Source: Oscillatoriaceae cyanobacterium M33_DOE_052 (GTDB lineage Bacteria; Cyanobacteriota; Cyanobacteriia; Cyanobacteriales; Laspinemataceae). From it: DNA of 64,000 nt. Below are positions 26,959-36,490 of this stretch, piece after piece. The stretch is from contig DVDU01000211.1 of NCBI GenBank assembly GCA_015296065.1, forward strand, positions 24,691-88,690, in the 5' to 3' direction. The position numbers and the translations under genes are program-made. The notes beneath the pieces are model-generated. The model had not been told where the DNA came from, did not search any database, and was given only the letters and a program-made list of their open reading frames with translations. Position 1 is the stretch's first letter. The number at the start of each line of letters is the position of its first letter.

Positions 26959-27381
26959 CGGGGCGGAGCGATCGGTTTTCTGAGATTATAACCCCATCTC
27001 AGGAAAACCAGGATTTTTGCCGCCGCACCTCATAAATGGGAGCATCCCGATTTTTTGAATAGGTCTATCTGTAGGGGCGAAGCATCCGCGCCCAGATCTC
27101 CCGGTAAAACGGAGGGACTACTTCGCGGATGCTTCTCCCTCCCTCGATGCTGGGAGCATCTCTTCATAAATCTTGGCATCCACCAAAAAGCGATACCAGA
27201 ACCCTTAAACCAAATCAATGCTGGCGAAACCTCTGATAGACTGTTATCCCCCTCAGCCAAGTCAGCATTAAGTAGAAACGCTGCCGGAGCTAATTTAATT
27301 AGCAACAAACCAGATTGAATACCCAGCATGTCTCCTGCAGCGATTTACCACTTGCAGGATAATTTTTAGGCAATTTTACTT
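26959..27381. other. Gene-free spacer with an imperfect inverted repeat
   Basis: I see no convincing gene. At about 27062-27155, GGGCGAAGCATCCGCG is mirrored by CGCGGATGCTTCTCCC; this resembles the 3844-3910 element. Small open frames in both directions here read through that repeat and lack coding character. Confidence 0.55.
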
Positions 27382-28989
27382 TTACACAAAAGTAAAGTAG
27401 CTGTCGTTGATATTTAAACCACTGGCACCTTGAATAATGCCAATCAGCTCATTTTGGTCGGTAGTTTTTTGGAAAATGGCAGTACCTGCAGGTAAGCCCA
27501 TAGGAGAATTTCCTAGCAGATAGTCAGCTTGACTGCCATGCAGTTGAATTTTATCTTGGCTAGTATTAAAACCAGAAATCAAGGCGTAATCTGCGGTTCC
27601 GGCTAGGGCATCATTGCCATCGTTGTAAAAAGATTGAGTAGCATCACCCAAAACAAGAGTATCTAAACCAGACCCCCCAACTAGGGTATCAATCTCACCC
27701 AAACCTGCCGGGGAACTGCTGGTTAAAACGCCAGTTACCCAGTCATCACCACCACCTCCATTAACCTGGTCATTGCCTGCACCTCCGTTGAGAGTATCGT
27801 TATTACCATTGCCAAATAGAAAGTCATTATTATCACCCCCTGATAGCTGGTCGTTACCATATCCACCATACAGGCTATCGCTACCATTGGCGCCATCTAT
27901 GATGTCATTACCCGACTCCCCATCTAAGAAATCATTGCCAGCATCTCCGAGGAGTTGGTCATCTAAAGCACCTCCGTATAGCAAGTCATCACCAGTGCCC
28001 CCATTGAGAGTATCGATGCCATCTTTACCGTTGAGGGTATCATTATTATCGTCACCGTTAAGCTGGTCGTTACCATAGCCACCATCAAGGCTATCGTTGC
28101 CCAAACCTCCCGATAATAGGTCATTACCACTGGCGCCATCCACGGAGTCATCGCCATCGCCACCTTTGAGAGTTTCAGCCCCACCGGAACCAAACATCAT
28201 ATCGGCTAAAATGGTGCCTGTAACTATTTCAATGCCATTAACGTTATCAGTGCCCCCATCTTCGTCTATGAGCGTACCTGTTTCCAGGTTGAGATTGATG
28301 CCATTGAGGGGAATCTGGTTAGGAAAAACCAACTCATCAATTCCGGAACCCCCAGAAATATTGTCATTGCCACTCCCACCACTAACGGTATCGTTGCCGA
28401 GACCACCGTTAACAATATCATTCCCCGCACCACCATAAACTAAGTCATTGCCGCCGTTGGCTTCTAAAATATCATTGTCGGCATTACCAAAAAGGGAATC
28501 ATCTTCTTGACCGGCTACGAGGGAGTCATTGCCATAACCTCCATAGAGAGTATTCTTTCCTGACCCCCCATCTAGAGTATCATCCCCAGATTCACCATAA
28601 ATTAGGTCATTTTCACTGCCACCAAAGAGGAGGTCATTTTCGGCTCCACCATATAATATATCATTGCCGAGACCACCATATAGGGTGTCCCTCCCAGCAT
28701 TGCCGTAGAGGATATCATTATCGGCGTCTCCATTAATCAGGTCGTTGTCACCATCACCATAGATGGTATCGCCACCAGAACCGCCATTAATAGTTTCACT
28801 ACCAGACCCACCTTTGATACTGTCATTGCCAACATCACCACTAAGGGAGTCGCTTCCCGCAGCACCATCTAAGGTATCGTCTCCACTGCTACCTAAAAGA
28901 GTATCGTTGCCCCCCATACCGAAAATTGCATCGCTTTCCAGAGTGCCTTGGAGAGTCTCGGGTGCGGATGAACCAAGAATTTGAGCCAT
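27382..28989 (-). CDS. RTX / haemolysin-type calcium-binding repeat protein
   Basis: The 535-residue protein starts MAQILGSSAPETLQGT and consists largely of GGxGxDxLxG nonapeptides in two blocks (about residues 20-215 and 260-425), interrupted by a non-repeat domain (LNLETGTLIDEDGGTDNV) and ending with a C-terminal domain (about 430-535) that has VLGDATQSFYND and SGFNTSQDKIQLHGS, typical of cyanobacterial RTX proteins. The repeats bind Ca2+ as parallel beta-rolls outside the cell. There is no N-terminal signal peptide, consistent with type I secretion through a C-terminal signal. No ABC/HlyD secretion genes lie next to it. Confidence 0.93.
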   Translation of the reverse strand: MAQILGSSAPETLQGTLESDAIFGMGGNDTLLGSSGDDTLDGAAGSDSLSGDVGNDSIKGGSGSETINGGSGGDTIYGDGDNDLINGDADNDILYGNAGRDTLYGGLGNDILYGGAENDLLFGGSENDLIYGESGDDTLDGGSGKNTLYGGYGNDSLVAGQEDDSLFGNADNDILEANGGNDLVYGGAGNDIVNGGLGNDTVSGGSGNDNISGGSGIDELVFPNQIPLNGINLNLETGTLIDEDGGTDNVNGIEIVTGTILADMMFGSGGAETLKGGDGDDSVDGASGNDLLSGGLGNDSLDGGYGNDQLNGDDNNDTLNGKDGIDTLNGGTGDDLLYGGALDDQLLGDAGNDFLDGESGNDIIDGANGSDSLYGGYGNDQLSGGDNNDFLFGNGNNDTLNGGAGNDQVNGGGGDDWVTGVLTSSSPAGLGEIDTLVGGSGLDTLVLGDATQSFYNDGNDALAGTADYALISGFNTSQDKIQLHGSQADYLLGNSPMGLPAGTAIFQKTTDQNELIGIIQGASGLNINDSYFTFV

Positions 28990-29198
28990 GATTGGAGTCC
29001 TTTGCCAAGCGAATATATACTTGCTTTACTATTTACTGTTTCATCACAGCGCGGGTGACTCCGGATTATCACCCAAGGTAGATAATTCGCAGCCAATTGG
29101 CAACCAGTCAATTTGGTAGCTACTTATATGCGCCGGAGGTAAATGCAAAGGCATCAGAGGCAAACTCAAACATAAAAATTGCTAAATATTTAAATTTT

Positions 29199-29972
29199 TC
29201 AGCAATTTTTGGCATTTATTTCATTCTCTACTAAGCGAATTGCTAAAATAATTTCGGCCAGAGTCCGCTGCCATGCGTAATACCAACCTTGCCATCCATC
29301 GAGGATACCGAGCTTGAGAATTAAGCAGTAAAAGAAAATGACCAAGGGAGCGATGATTTTGAGCTGGCGGATTTTATCGCCAAAGCTGAGTTGAGTATGG
29401 GGAGTTGACAGTAATTTTTTAGCTTCGATAATCATGTATCGATCTTGCGCCCATAGCCACCGGCTGAATGACTTGCGATCGTCGTGATATATATGAGATG
29501 ATAACCTACCAGATTTGCCATTTAATTGCAGTAATTGCGTATGTCCGTCATCTATGTAAATGGCATTATTCCGGCGAAATAAAACTTGGCGAGGTGGTAG
29601 CAAAGCTCCCCGCAGTGGCTTGCCAAAAACACAGTACTTAAATGGGACAAAATAGCCGTCTAGTAATAAATTTTTTGCTAAAGTTTTAATTTCATAAATT
29701 AAATCATCCGTAAGTATGTAATCCGCATCTAAAGATATAACCCAATCGGTAGTAACTTGGGCTAAACCGTAGTTCCATTGATTGGTGTGGTTGTCGAACT
29801 GACGCTGAAATAGCTTGACTTGCGGGTAAGAGTGCAAAATTTCTAGGGTGCTGTCAGTGCTGTAGCTGTCAACCACTATAATTTGGTTTGCCCAAGTCAG
29901 ATGCTGGAGGGTTCTTTCAATATTGGCAGCTTCGTTAAAAGTCAGGATCAGAGGAGTTACAGCTTCAAGCAT
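29199..29972 (-). CDS. GT2 family glycosyltransferase, WaaE/KdtX-like
   Basis: The ATG at 29972 (MLEAVTPLILTFNEAANIER) is chosen because it begins the GT-A fold; the frame open to 30062 overlaps the next gene. The 257-residue protein has IIVVDSYSTDSTLEIL, a DXD-like SLDADYI, and the RRNNAIYIDDGHTQLL region seen in LPS-core type GT2 enzymes. There is a hydrophobic segment near residue 215-230. It is the last gene of the large minus-strand polysaccharide cluster. Confidence 0.85.
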   Translation of the reverse strand: MLEAVTPLILTFNEAANIERTLQHLTWANQIIVVDSYSTDSTLEILHSYPQVKLFQRQFDNHTNQWNYGLAQVTTDWVISLDADYILTDDLIYEIKTLAKNLLLDGYFVPFKYCVFGKPLRGALLPPRQVLFRRNNAIYIDDGHTQLLQLNGKSGRLSSHIYHDDRKSFSRWLWAQDRYMIIEAKKLLSTPHTQLSFGDKIRQLKIIAPLVIFFYCLILKLGILDGWQGWYYAWQRTLAEIILAIRLVENEINAKNC

Positions 29973-30000
29973 GGTTTTGACATTTGGCAGACCTAAATTT

Positions 30001-30645
30001 TTAATCGGCAATGGTTCCAGCACAAAGCATAGATTTCCAAAGATAAGGAAATCGGCCAGCAAATTGTAACTGCATTCCGGTAAAACCTTCAGATTTGAAT
30101 AATTCGGTCAGGGTGTTAGCCGAAAAAAACTTAATATGACCGCCGTCTTTACATGGCTGAAAATGGCGATCCATTTTTCCTGACAAAGCTAAAGCCAAAT
30201 TTTTGAGATAGCCATGATAGGGAGTAGTGATAATTAAAGTTCCATTAGGCTTTAGGCAGTGACGTGCCGCTTTAAGCAATTCCCTAGGATAAATTAAGTG
30301 TTCGATCACTTCCACCGAAATAACGATATCAAACTTTCCCCCCAATTCAGCATCAGGTAAGTCGTAAACGCTAGCGTGAATCAAGCGGTAATCAGGAAAG
30401 GTTTTTTGCGCTATGGTTACTCCTTGTTCTGATGGTTCAACGCCAACCACCTCATATCCTTGTTGAGCAATAACATGAGTTAAACTGCCGTTACCGCAGC
30501 CCAAATCAAGCAGACGCGGTTTTTCTGGCAAATTTTTTCTGGCTTCTGCCAGCATCGCCAGTAGTGGTGAGATAATGTAAGCATGATGATGCTTAGCTTG
30601 GCTATTGAAATAAGCGTATTGATACTGAGAAGATGAAGTATTCAT
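30001..30645 (-). CDS. SAM-dependent methyltransferase (class I)
   Basis: The 214-residue protein has motif I LLDLGCGNGSLTHVI near residue 41-55, an acidic residue at the end of the second strand (VVGVEPSEQG), and IVISVEVIEHLIYPRELLKA. It belongs to the methyltransferase type 11/UbiG-like group. In this cluster it probably methylates a glycan residue or a lipid-linked precursor. It is 4 nt downstream of the GT4 gene and 28 nt upstream of the GT2 gene. Confidence 0.88.
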   Translation of the reverse strand: MNTSSSQYQYAYFNSQAKHHHAYIISPLLAMLAEARKNLPEKPRLLDLGCGNGSLTHVIAQQGYEVVGVEPSEQGVTIAQKTFPDYRLIHASVYDLPDAELGGKFDIVISVEVIEHLIYPRELLKAARHCLKPNGTLIITTPYHGYLKNLALALSGKMDRHFQPCKDGGHIKFFSANTLTELFKSEGFTGMQLQFAGRFPYLWKSMLCAGTIAD

Positions 30646-30649
30646 GGAA

Positions 30650-31849
30650 TTAGTTAGGATTAACCTGATAGAAGGTGGGCAGTGTTTGATTGGTTAAAAT
30701 GGCTTGATAAATCTGGGATAAATTAGTAGCTATCTGATGCCAAGTGTATTTTTGGAAAATAAACTCGCGAGCCCGATCGCCCATTTCTTTTGCTGCCTCT
30801 GGGTGTTGCAAACACTCCAGTATAGCACTGGCAATATCATCAGAATTTATGGGCACTACCCGCGCTGCTTTTGCCTCTCCTGCTTCTGGGAAATTACAAC
30901 CGGTCGTAATTACACAAGGCAGTCCCGATGCCATCCCTTCTAATACGGACATGCTAAAACCTTCGGAGTAAGAAGGAGCTACATACACCCTAGCCGCAGC
31001 CAAAGCAGCATATTTAATCAGACCGCTGAGGATACCAGTAAAAGTTACCGCCTCATCACAGCCAGCCACTGCAAAGTAACTCTGAGCTGTAGGCAAGAAC
31101 CCAATGTTGTCTGGTCCAGCAACAATTAGATGCGTATCGGGTCTCACAGCACGGACTTTCTCAAAAGCACTAGCCAGTAAATCAAGTCCTTTTTTGGGAT
31201 CGATGCGACCTAGGAATAATATCAAAGGTTTATTTCGAGTTTCCGGAAAATGCTGGTAAAATAGTTCTGGATCGGGCAGTTTTTCAAAATCTTGACTTTG
31301 CACGCCATTTGGCACAATAATTAGAGGTGCCTTTAATTGCAAATTTTTCACCCGATCAGCTTCAGAAGCTGCCAGCATTTGAATTGCCTTAGACCGCTCC
31401 AAAGCTGGCTTTTCTAGCCAAGCGTAGTAAAAGCGTTTTTTCCCAGATTTATAAGCTAAAGCCCAAGGCTCTAACATACCTCGTGGCGTCACGACATAAG
31501 GAACTTTGTGCCACTGACAAGCCCAATAAGCAGGTAAATTTACATAAGAAAAAATCGCATTTGTATGCACCAAATTATAATCACTCACGTGAGAAAAAAG
31601 CCATTTGGTCAAAGGCAAACTAATTTTATAATCGTTTAGCCACCAGCAAGGAAAGTATTGAATGCGGTAAAATTTCTCATTAATCCAAGTTTGCAAAGGT
31701 ACATCTAGAGTATCGGCACCGTTAGCATTAGTAGTGACCACATCAACATTGATGTTTAAACTACCCAAGGCGTTGACTAGCTCAATCACACTTTTAGAAG
31801 GACCGCCATAAATTGCTCCCAAGGCGGGAACGACAACAAGAATTTTCAT
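30650..31849 (-). CDS. GT4 family glycosyltransferase (HpsP-like)
   Basis: The 399-residue GT-B enzyme has VVPALGAIYGGPSKSVIEL at the N-terminus, IIVPNGVQ, LFLGRIDPKKGLDLL and the donor-site segment PSYSEGFSMSVLEGMASGLP with the E-x7-E pattern. The opening resembles a glycosyltransferase of the hormogonium polysaccharide loci (HpsP); the resemblance is from memory. Confidence 0.88.
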   Translation of the reverse strand: MKILVVVPALGAIYGGPSKSVIELVNALGSLNINVDVVTTNANGADTLDVPLQTWINEKFYRIQYFPCWWLNDYKISLPLTKWLFSHVSDYNLVHTNAIFSYVNLPAYWACQWHKVPYVVTPRGMLEPWALAYKSGKKRFYYAWLEKPALERSKAIQMLAASEADRVKNLQLKAPLIIVPNGVQSQDFEKLPDPELFYQHFPETRNKPLILFLGRIDPKKGLDLLASAFEKVRAVRPDTHLIVAGPDNIGFLPTAQSYFAVAGCDEAVTFTGILSGLIKYAALAAARVYVAPSYSEGFSMSVLEGMASGLPCVITTGCNFPEAGEAKAARVVPINSDDIASAILECLQHPEAAKEMGDRAREFIFQKYTWHQIATNLSQIYQAILTNQTLPTFYQVNPN

Positions 31850-31893
31850 AATTTTTTTGGCTACAATTCACATGAATAATATTGTAAAGACAT

Positions 31894-32676
31894 CTAATGA
31901 ATCCAGCTTCTATCCGACTCGTAGCCCAACATAATTAACTCATCGCCAGCATAGCGATCGAAAACTTCGCAAGCCTCCTTACTGAAGTTGTTTTGCCAAT
32001 CTCCTACAATACCTTTGCGCAAAAAATTATTTTTTTGCTCTTGACCTGGCACCCTGCCAGATTGCTTTTCAAAGGAAAAGTTATCAACAATTTCTTGCAA
32101 TTTTGTTTCAGAAACTATCTGGCCAGTCAGTTCTTTAACGATTCGATTTAACTCTAACAATGGCTGTTTTCTCAAATCTTCATAACGAACGCAAACAGCC
32201 TCTGGATGTTGATGCCATTGCCGCACAAAATCTACCCAAGAGAATCGCAAGCTTTCTTGGCGTTGCGTAAAACAATATTCAATAAATTTGGGCAAATTTT
32301 TTTGAATATCTTCATAGTTTTGAAAGTTTAAACGTTGGCGACAAGCCTTAACATGAGCAAGATTTCTACCACTGGTATGTTCAAACAAAGAGTGGTGATA
32401 CCAAGAAACCATTACATCTCTACCATCCCGCCATACAACGACTACATTTTTCATTGTCCAAGGGTTGAGGTAATGTCCGTGCATAATAGATGGCCGCAGC
32501 AAAGGGAGCTGATTTCGAGGAAAAGGTAAGTCTAAAGCCTGTCCCAGCATCTGGCCAACCCAGGTGCCACCAGATTTTGGGTGTTCATTCACGATGTAAA
32601 GTGGCAAAATATCAGATAAGCTGTAAACCATTAAGTACCGTAACGCTGTTTCGATTTTACTCGGCATAATTTTCAT
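31894..32676 (-). CDS. PAPS-dependent sulfotransferase
   Basis: The 260-residue protein has the 5'-phosphosulfate loop HPKSGGTWVGQML near residue 32-44 and the 3'-phosphate motif VWRDGRDVMVSWYHH near 81-95. A C-terminal RKGIVGDWQNNF is the typical GxxGDWK-like PAPS-binding segment. It should transfer sulfate from PAPS to a hydroxyl, here most likely on the polysaccharide made by this cluster. The ATG at 32676 is preceded by AGGAG at good distance and overlaps the polymerase gene by 20 nt, indicating translational coupling. Confidence 0.92.
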   Translation of the reverse strand: MKIMPSKIETALRYLMVYSLSDILPLYIVNEHPKSGGTWVGQMLGQALDLPFPRNQLPLLRPSIMHGHYLNPWTMKNVVVVWRDGRDVMVSWYHHSLFEHTSGRNLAHVKACRQRLNFQNYEDIQKNLPKFIEYCFTQRQESLRFSWVDFVRQWHQHPEAVCVRYEDLRKQPLLELNRIVKELTGQIVSETKLQEIVDNFSFEKQSGRVPGQEQKNNFLRKGIVGDWQNNFSKEACEVFDRYAGDELIMLGYESDRSWIH

Positions 32677-34072
32677 AACGTTTTCTCCTGTTTTGATGAT
32701 TTTTTGTCGATTTTATGCTAGTTTTATGTTTGGCTAATTTTGTCTGAGAGTTAGGAATAATAAAATTTTTAACTGCCCAAATAAACAGTACAGAATACAC
32801 AAATAGCCTTGATGCTGACCTGCTGGGACTGTGTAAAGATAGAATAAAACAGAATAGCAAAGACATCCAAATCAGGATATCAGGCCAATAAGCCTTACCG
32901 CAAATTAAAGTATGACCAATTAATTTGCCTTCTATTTTTCCCAGAACAAACCCAAACACGAAAAATAATCCTAAGCCAATCCATCCCATTTGAAAAAATA
33001 TTTCTCCCAATGCTGGCATGGGAATCCCCGCATGTTTGATTTTTAATAATGCAGCAACACTGAGGTGGCTGCCAGTCAATTCAAAAAATGTAGGAATTGG
33101 CAAAATGCTCTGAATCCACGCTAAAGCACCATCTAATAAATTTCTAGAATCATCGCGAAATCTGGCTACCGTACTGATAATTCCAATAACTGCATTAGCC
33201 TCGAAAAAATTGCGAATAGAATCTATCATGTCGCTATTAACTTGCCCAAACCCAGCCGATATACCGCTAAGTCCTTGCCCAGAAACTTTTCTGGCTCCAA
33301 TCGCCGCAGAGCCACCAATTACTGCACCTATTGGAGCCATATAGTATATCCATTTAGGCCATTTTTTACCGGCGAATGTTGAAGCAATGCCAAACAAAAC
33401 AATAGGCAAAAAGAAGGCTCTACTTAATTTTAAAAGTTGTTGTAATGTATCCAAAAATGGAATAATAAAAATTATTTTATTGCTGGGGCGATATGCAAAT
33501 ATCATTCCCGAAATAATCGTAAAAATTGACAATAATATGCGAGCAAAAGGTACTAATCTAAATAAAACCTCGTTGTCCACTACTAAGCCTCTAATACCAG
33601 AGCCAAATATTAGTTCTATTTTTAGAGCAAAAGCAAACGGAAACACTAAAATATCAGCAATTACTAAAATCAGGGTAATCGTATCACCGAGTTGATCGAA
33701 AAAAATTAAATCCATGCTTCTGTCCACTGGACTGGCGAAAAATCGGCTAAATAAGTTCCGTCTCCCCACCACTATGCCAATCAACAAAAGAGTTGTTGAA
33801 ACAAAAGCAATAATAACTGCTGTCTCTAAATGTTCTAAACTAAAATGAGTCAATCTAAATTCTTTGTCAAATAAAGCCCAAACAAAAGGAATACAATACG
33901 CTAATAATACCAAAAAAGGTAGTAAAATTGATGGCAAAAGAAGCGAAAATACTGGTTCCAGCTTTAAAAAATTGGTAAAATAACGAAAATTAATTAGGAT
34001 ATAGCTAATGCACACTGCCAAGGTGGTGTAGTTAATATTAACTGCATAATCTGAAACGTTTAATGCGTACAT
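32657..34072 (-). CDS. Polytopic membrane protein, Wzy/O-antigen polymerase-like
   Basis: About 471 residues with some ten hydrophobic segments (for example LLLPSILLPFLVLLAYCIPF, FVSTTLLLIGIVV, LGLFFVFGFVLGKIEGKLIG), a large loop in the middle (IGARKVSGQGLSGISAGF) and a basic, Lys/Arg-rich tail. This profile fits an O-antigen/EPS polymerase. No sequence motif proves it. Start: a TTG at 34096 is open but directly follows the upstream stop; the ATG at 34072 is used here. It lies between two glycosyltransfer-type genes, as wzy genes often do. Confidence 0.75.
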   Translation of the reverse strand: MYALNVSDYAVNINYTTLAVCISYILINFRYFTNFLKLEPVFSLLLPSILLPFLVLLAYCIPFVWALFDKEFRLTHFSLEHLETAVIIAFVSTTLLLIGIVVGRRNLFSRFFASPVDRSMDLIFFDQLGDTITLILVIADILVFPFAFALKIELIFGSGIRGLVVDNEVLFRLVPFARILLSIFTIISGMIFAYRPSNKIIFIIPFLDTLQQLLKLSRAFFLPIVLFGIASTFAGKKWPKWIYYMAPIGAVIGGSAAIGARKVSGQGLSGISAGFGQVNSDMIDSIRNFFEANAVIGIISTVARFRDDSRNLLDGALAWIQSILPIPTFFELTGSHLSVAALLKIKHAGIPMPALGEIFFQMGWIGLGLFFVFGFVLGKIEGKLIGHTLICGKAYWPDILIWMSLLFCFILSLHSPSRSASRLFVYSVLFIWAVKNFIIPNSQTKLAKHKTSIKSTKNHQNRRKRYENYAE

Positions 34073-34096
34073 AAAAACACCAAAATTTTCTATCAA

Positions 34097-35353
34097 TTAG
34101 ATATTGATTAAAAGGTTATGTAATTGCTCTTGTTCCCATCGATAGTCTAAAGAAACATCAGTATAGCTAGGATTGTTGTGATTGGATTTTAATTTGTTTT
34201 CGGCTATGCGATATAAATTATTCACTATTCCTGTTGTGTCTCGAATGTTAACGATAACGCCATTACTGTTATCTGTAACTATCGAGCCAGAATTAGGAGT
34301 GGTTATAACTGGTAAACCCCAGCTTAAAGCTTCGTGAGTTACCATCGCCGAGCCTTCGCAAATAGAAGGAAAAACAAAAACATCTGCCCATCGATACAGT
34401 TCAGTCATTTGAGAACGAGGCACTCGCCCTAAAAATTCGCAGACATCGCTATATTCGGCGACCCGCTCTGGCTTAATTGCAATAGAACCAGCAACTTTAC
34501 AGCTAAAAGGAATTTGGCCTTGAAGCTGTCGCAGAGCTTGCAGTAAATAGGGAATACCTTTTCTCAGACTTACTGTCCCGGCAAATAAAATTTTTAATTT
34601 ATCGGTTTTGGCAGGTAATTTTTCAGAATTAAGGGAAACATTTAGTGATGCTCCATCCCGGCGCCGCCCCAAAGCGATCGCAGAAATTTTGTCGGTACTA
34701 ATGCCTCGATCTATTAGGGAATTTTTCACAAAGTCGGATCCACAAATAATTCGATCGGCTAAATCTTGCTCCGACTGCTCTCGTTCGAGCAACTGACGAT
34801 CGGATGCCTTAACTCTAAACGGAGATAAAGACCAGTTTGGCCACAAGTCTTCTTCTTCCTGCAACAGCTTATGCACTAATGACATTTCCGCTATAGTCTG
34901 GTCTAAGATGCACCGGATTCCTCGTGATTTAGCATATTGAAATAATTCTAAACAACTGCCATTAAATCCATAAACAATATCTACATTTTTTGGATGCTTA
35001 TGAAATATAATATTTTCACAAAAACTATGGCCAGCCCAAATTTTTAATGCCGATTTATCAGAACATTTTTTTTGCTTTTGTAGCCATTTATATGCAAAAA
35101 AAGGAAACCAAAAAAAATTATTTGATTTTAATTTTTGCTCGGATCTGTCCAATCCATTTTTGACTAATTTTGGTAAAGCATTATATATTTTATACTGGCG
35201 CAAAAAATTAATCAATTGGTTGTTTTTTAAGTAAAAATCGGTGTAAAAACTATCCAACATCCCCCATTCCTGAAAAAGCAAAGGAATCAGGTAGTGTCTT
35301 CGGGCTCCTAGCTGAGCTACTAAAACTCTTGGTTTGGCAGTAGAAGAGTTCAT
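34097..35353 (-). CDS. GT4 family glycosyltransferase
   Basis: The 418-residue GT-B enzyme begins MNSSTAKPRVLVAQLGARRH. The C-terminal half has ILFAGTVSLRKGIPYLLQAL and FPSICEGSAMVTHEALSWGL, the donor-binding region with its acidic residues. The N-terminal acceptor domain is unusually basic with a WFPFFAYKWL aromatic stretch, perhaps membrane-associated. It is co-oriented with the polymerase gene. Confidence 0.87.
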   Translation of the reverse strand: MNSSTAKPRVLVAQLGARRHYLIPLLFQEWGMLDSFYTDFYLKNNQLINFLRQYKIYNALPKLVKNGLDRSEQKLKSNNFFWFPFFAYKWLQKQKKCSDKSALKIWAGHSFCENIIFHKHPKNVDIVYGFNGSCLELFQYAKSRGIRCILDQTIAEMSLVHKLLQEEEDLWPNWSLSPFRVKASDRQLLEREQSEQDLADRIICGSDFVKNSLIDRGISTDKISAIALGRRRDGASLNVSLNSEKLPAKTDKLKILFAGTVSLRKGIPYLLQALRQLQGQIPFSCKVAGSIAIKPERVAEYSDVCEFLGRVPRSQMTELYRWADVFVFPSICEGSAMVTHEALSWGLPVITTPNSGSIVTDNSNGVIVNIRDTTGIVNNLYRIAENKLKSNHNNPSYTDVSLDYRWEQEQLHNLLINI

Positions 35354-35437
35354 ATCGCTGAAAAAATATGATTTGGCAAATATACCAGTGGGACAACAAA
35401 TAATTTCTATCTTAATATCCAGTCAATTTCTCTCCTA

Positions 35438-36379
35438 TCAGGACTCTCTGATCAAATTTATTTGCTTACTCAGCCCAGTGGCTAAATCTACCAGCGGTGC
35501 ATACCCAAGGATTTTTTGAGCTTTAGAAATATCTGCACTGGTGTGTCTAGCGTCTCCGGGTTGAGGTTCTTCTTTGAGATAACGTACTGGATGACCGATA
35601 ATTGCTCCGATTTGTTCCACGGCATGACGCAGAGTCACGCGAGACCCGCCACCAATGTTAAAGATTTCTCCGGCAATATCGGGGACGAAAGCGGCTCTCA
35701 AATTTGCTTCCACTACATCAGACACAAAAGTAAAATCTCGACTTTGCTCGCCATCTCCATACAGTTCAATAGGTTGCTGCTGGCTAATGGCACGAATGAA
35801 TTTAGAAAAGGCCATTTCCGGGCGTTGTCGAGGACCGTAAACCGTAAAATAGCGCAGCATCACTACGGGCACCCCAAAGTTTTTATGATACAAGCTGGCT
35901 AATCGCTCTGCGGCTAATTTAGTGATACCGTAGGGAGAAACAGGTTTCGGACAAGCAGTTTCTGGAGTAGGCATGGTTTCAGCATCCCCATAAACCGAAG
36001 AGGTGGAAGCAATGACTAAGCGTTGGAGATGGTCAGCTTTTTTTGCCGCTTCTAAAATTAATTGAGTCGCTTCTATGTTGTTCCGGGTGTATTCAGTAAA
36101 TTGACTCCCCCAGCTCGATCGTACTCCAGCTTGAGCCGCTTGGTGAAACACTACTTGAGATTTATCGAGCAGTTCGCTCCAGTCGAGTTCCAGAATATTC
36201 CGATTAATTAACCGGAACCTAGGATGCTGTAAAGCCTGGTCGATGTTGGCTTGCTTGATGTGTTTGGGGTAATAGTCGGTAAAACTGTCGATACCGATAA
36301 CTTCGTGACCTTCCGCCAAGAGACGATCGCACAGATTAGACCCGATAAACCCCGCACAACCCGTGACTATAGCTTGCAT
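35438..36379 (-). CDS. NAD-dependent sugar-nucleotide epimerase (UDP-glucose/glucuronate 4-epimerase-like)
   Basis: The start is the ATG at 36379 (MQAIVTGCAGFIGSNLCDRL), with GGAG 8 nt upstream; the frame open to 36427 adds unrelated residues. The 313-residue extended SDR has GxxGxxG at 8-14, the YxxxK active site in SPYGITKLAAERL, and YTVYGPRQRPEMAFSKFI. The motif set is closest to UDP-glucose 4-epimerase or UDP-glucuronate 4-epimerase. It probably supplies one of the precursor sugars of the surface polysaccharide. Confidence 0.88.
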   Translation of the reverse strand: MQAIVTGCAGFIGSNLCDRLLAEGHEVIGIDSFTDYYPKHIKQANIDQALQHPRFRLINRNILELDWSELLDKSQVVFHQAAQAGVRSSWGSQFTEYTRNNIEATQLILEAAKKADHLQRLVIASTSSVYGDAETMPTPETACPKPVSPYGITKLAAERLASLYHKNFGVPVVMLRYFTVYGPRQRPEMAFSKFIRAISQQQPIELYGDGEQSRDFTFVSDVVEANLRAAFVPDIAGEIFNIGGGSRVTLRHAVEQIGAIIGHPVRYLKEEPQPGDARHTSADISKAQKILGYAPLVDLATGLSKQINLIRES

Positions 36380-36490
36380 GGTATTCTCCATTGACTCAAT
36401 AATTGTCTTTGTGATGCCTCCCAGCAAATACTTGTACTATTTCACCTTCAGCCATTCCGGAAAAACCTAACATACTCTCAGGGATAAATA

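Noticed and set aside
27030..27329. Open frame of 99 codons on the minus strand
   Set aside because: It reads through an inverted repeat, has no ribosome site and no family character.
28017..28900. Tandem repeat DNA considered as a CRISPR-like array
   Set aside because: It is the nonapeptide coding repeat of the RTX protein; there are no conserved direct repeats with unique spacers.
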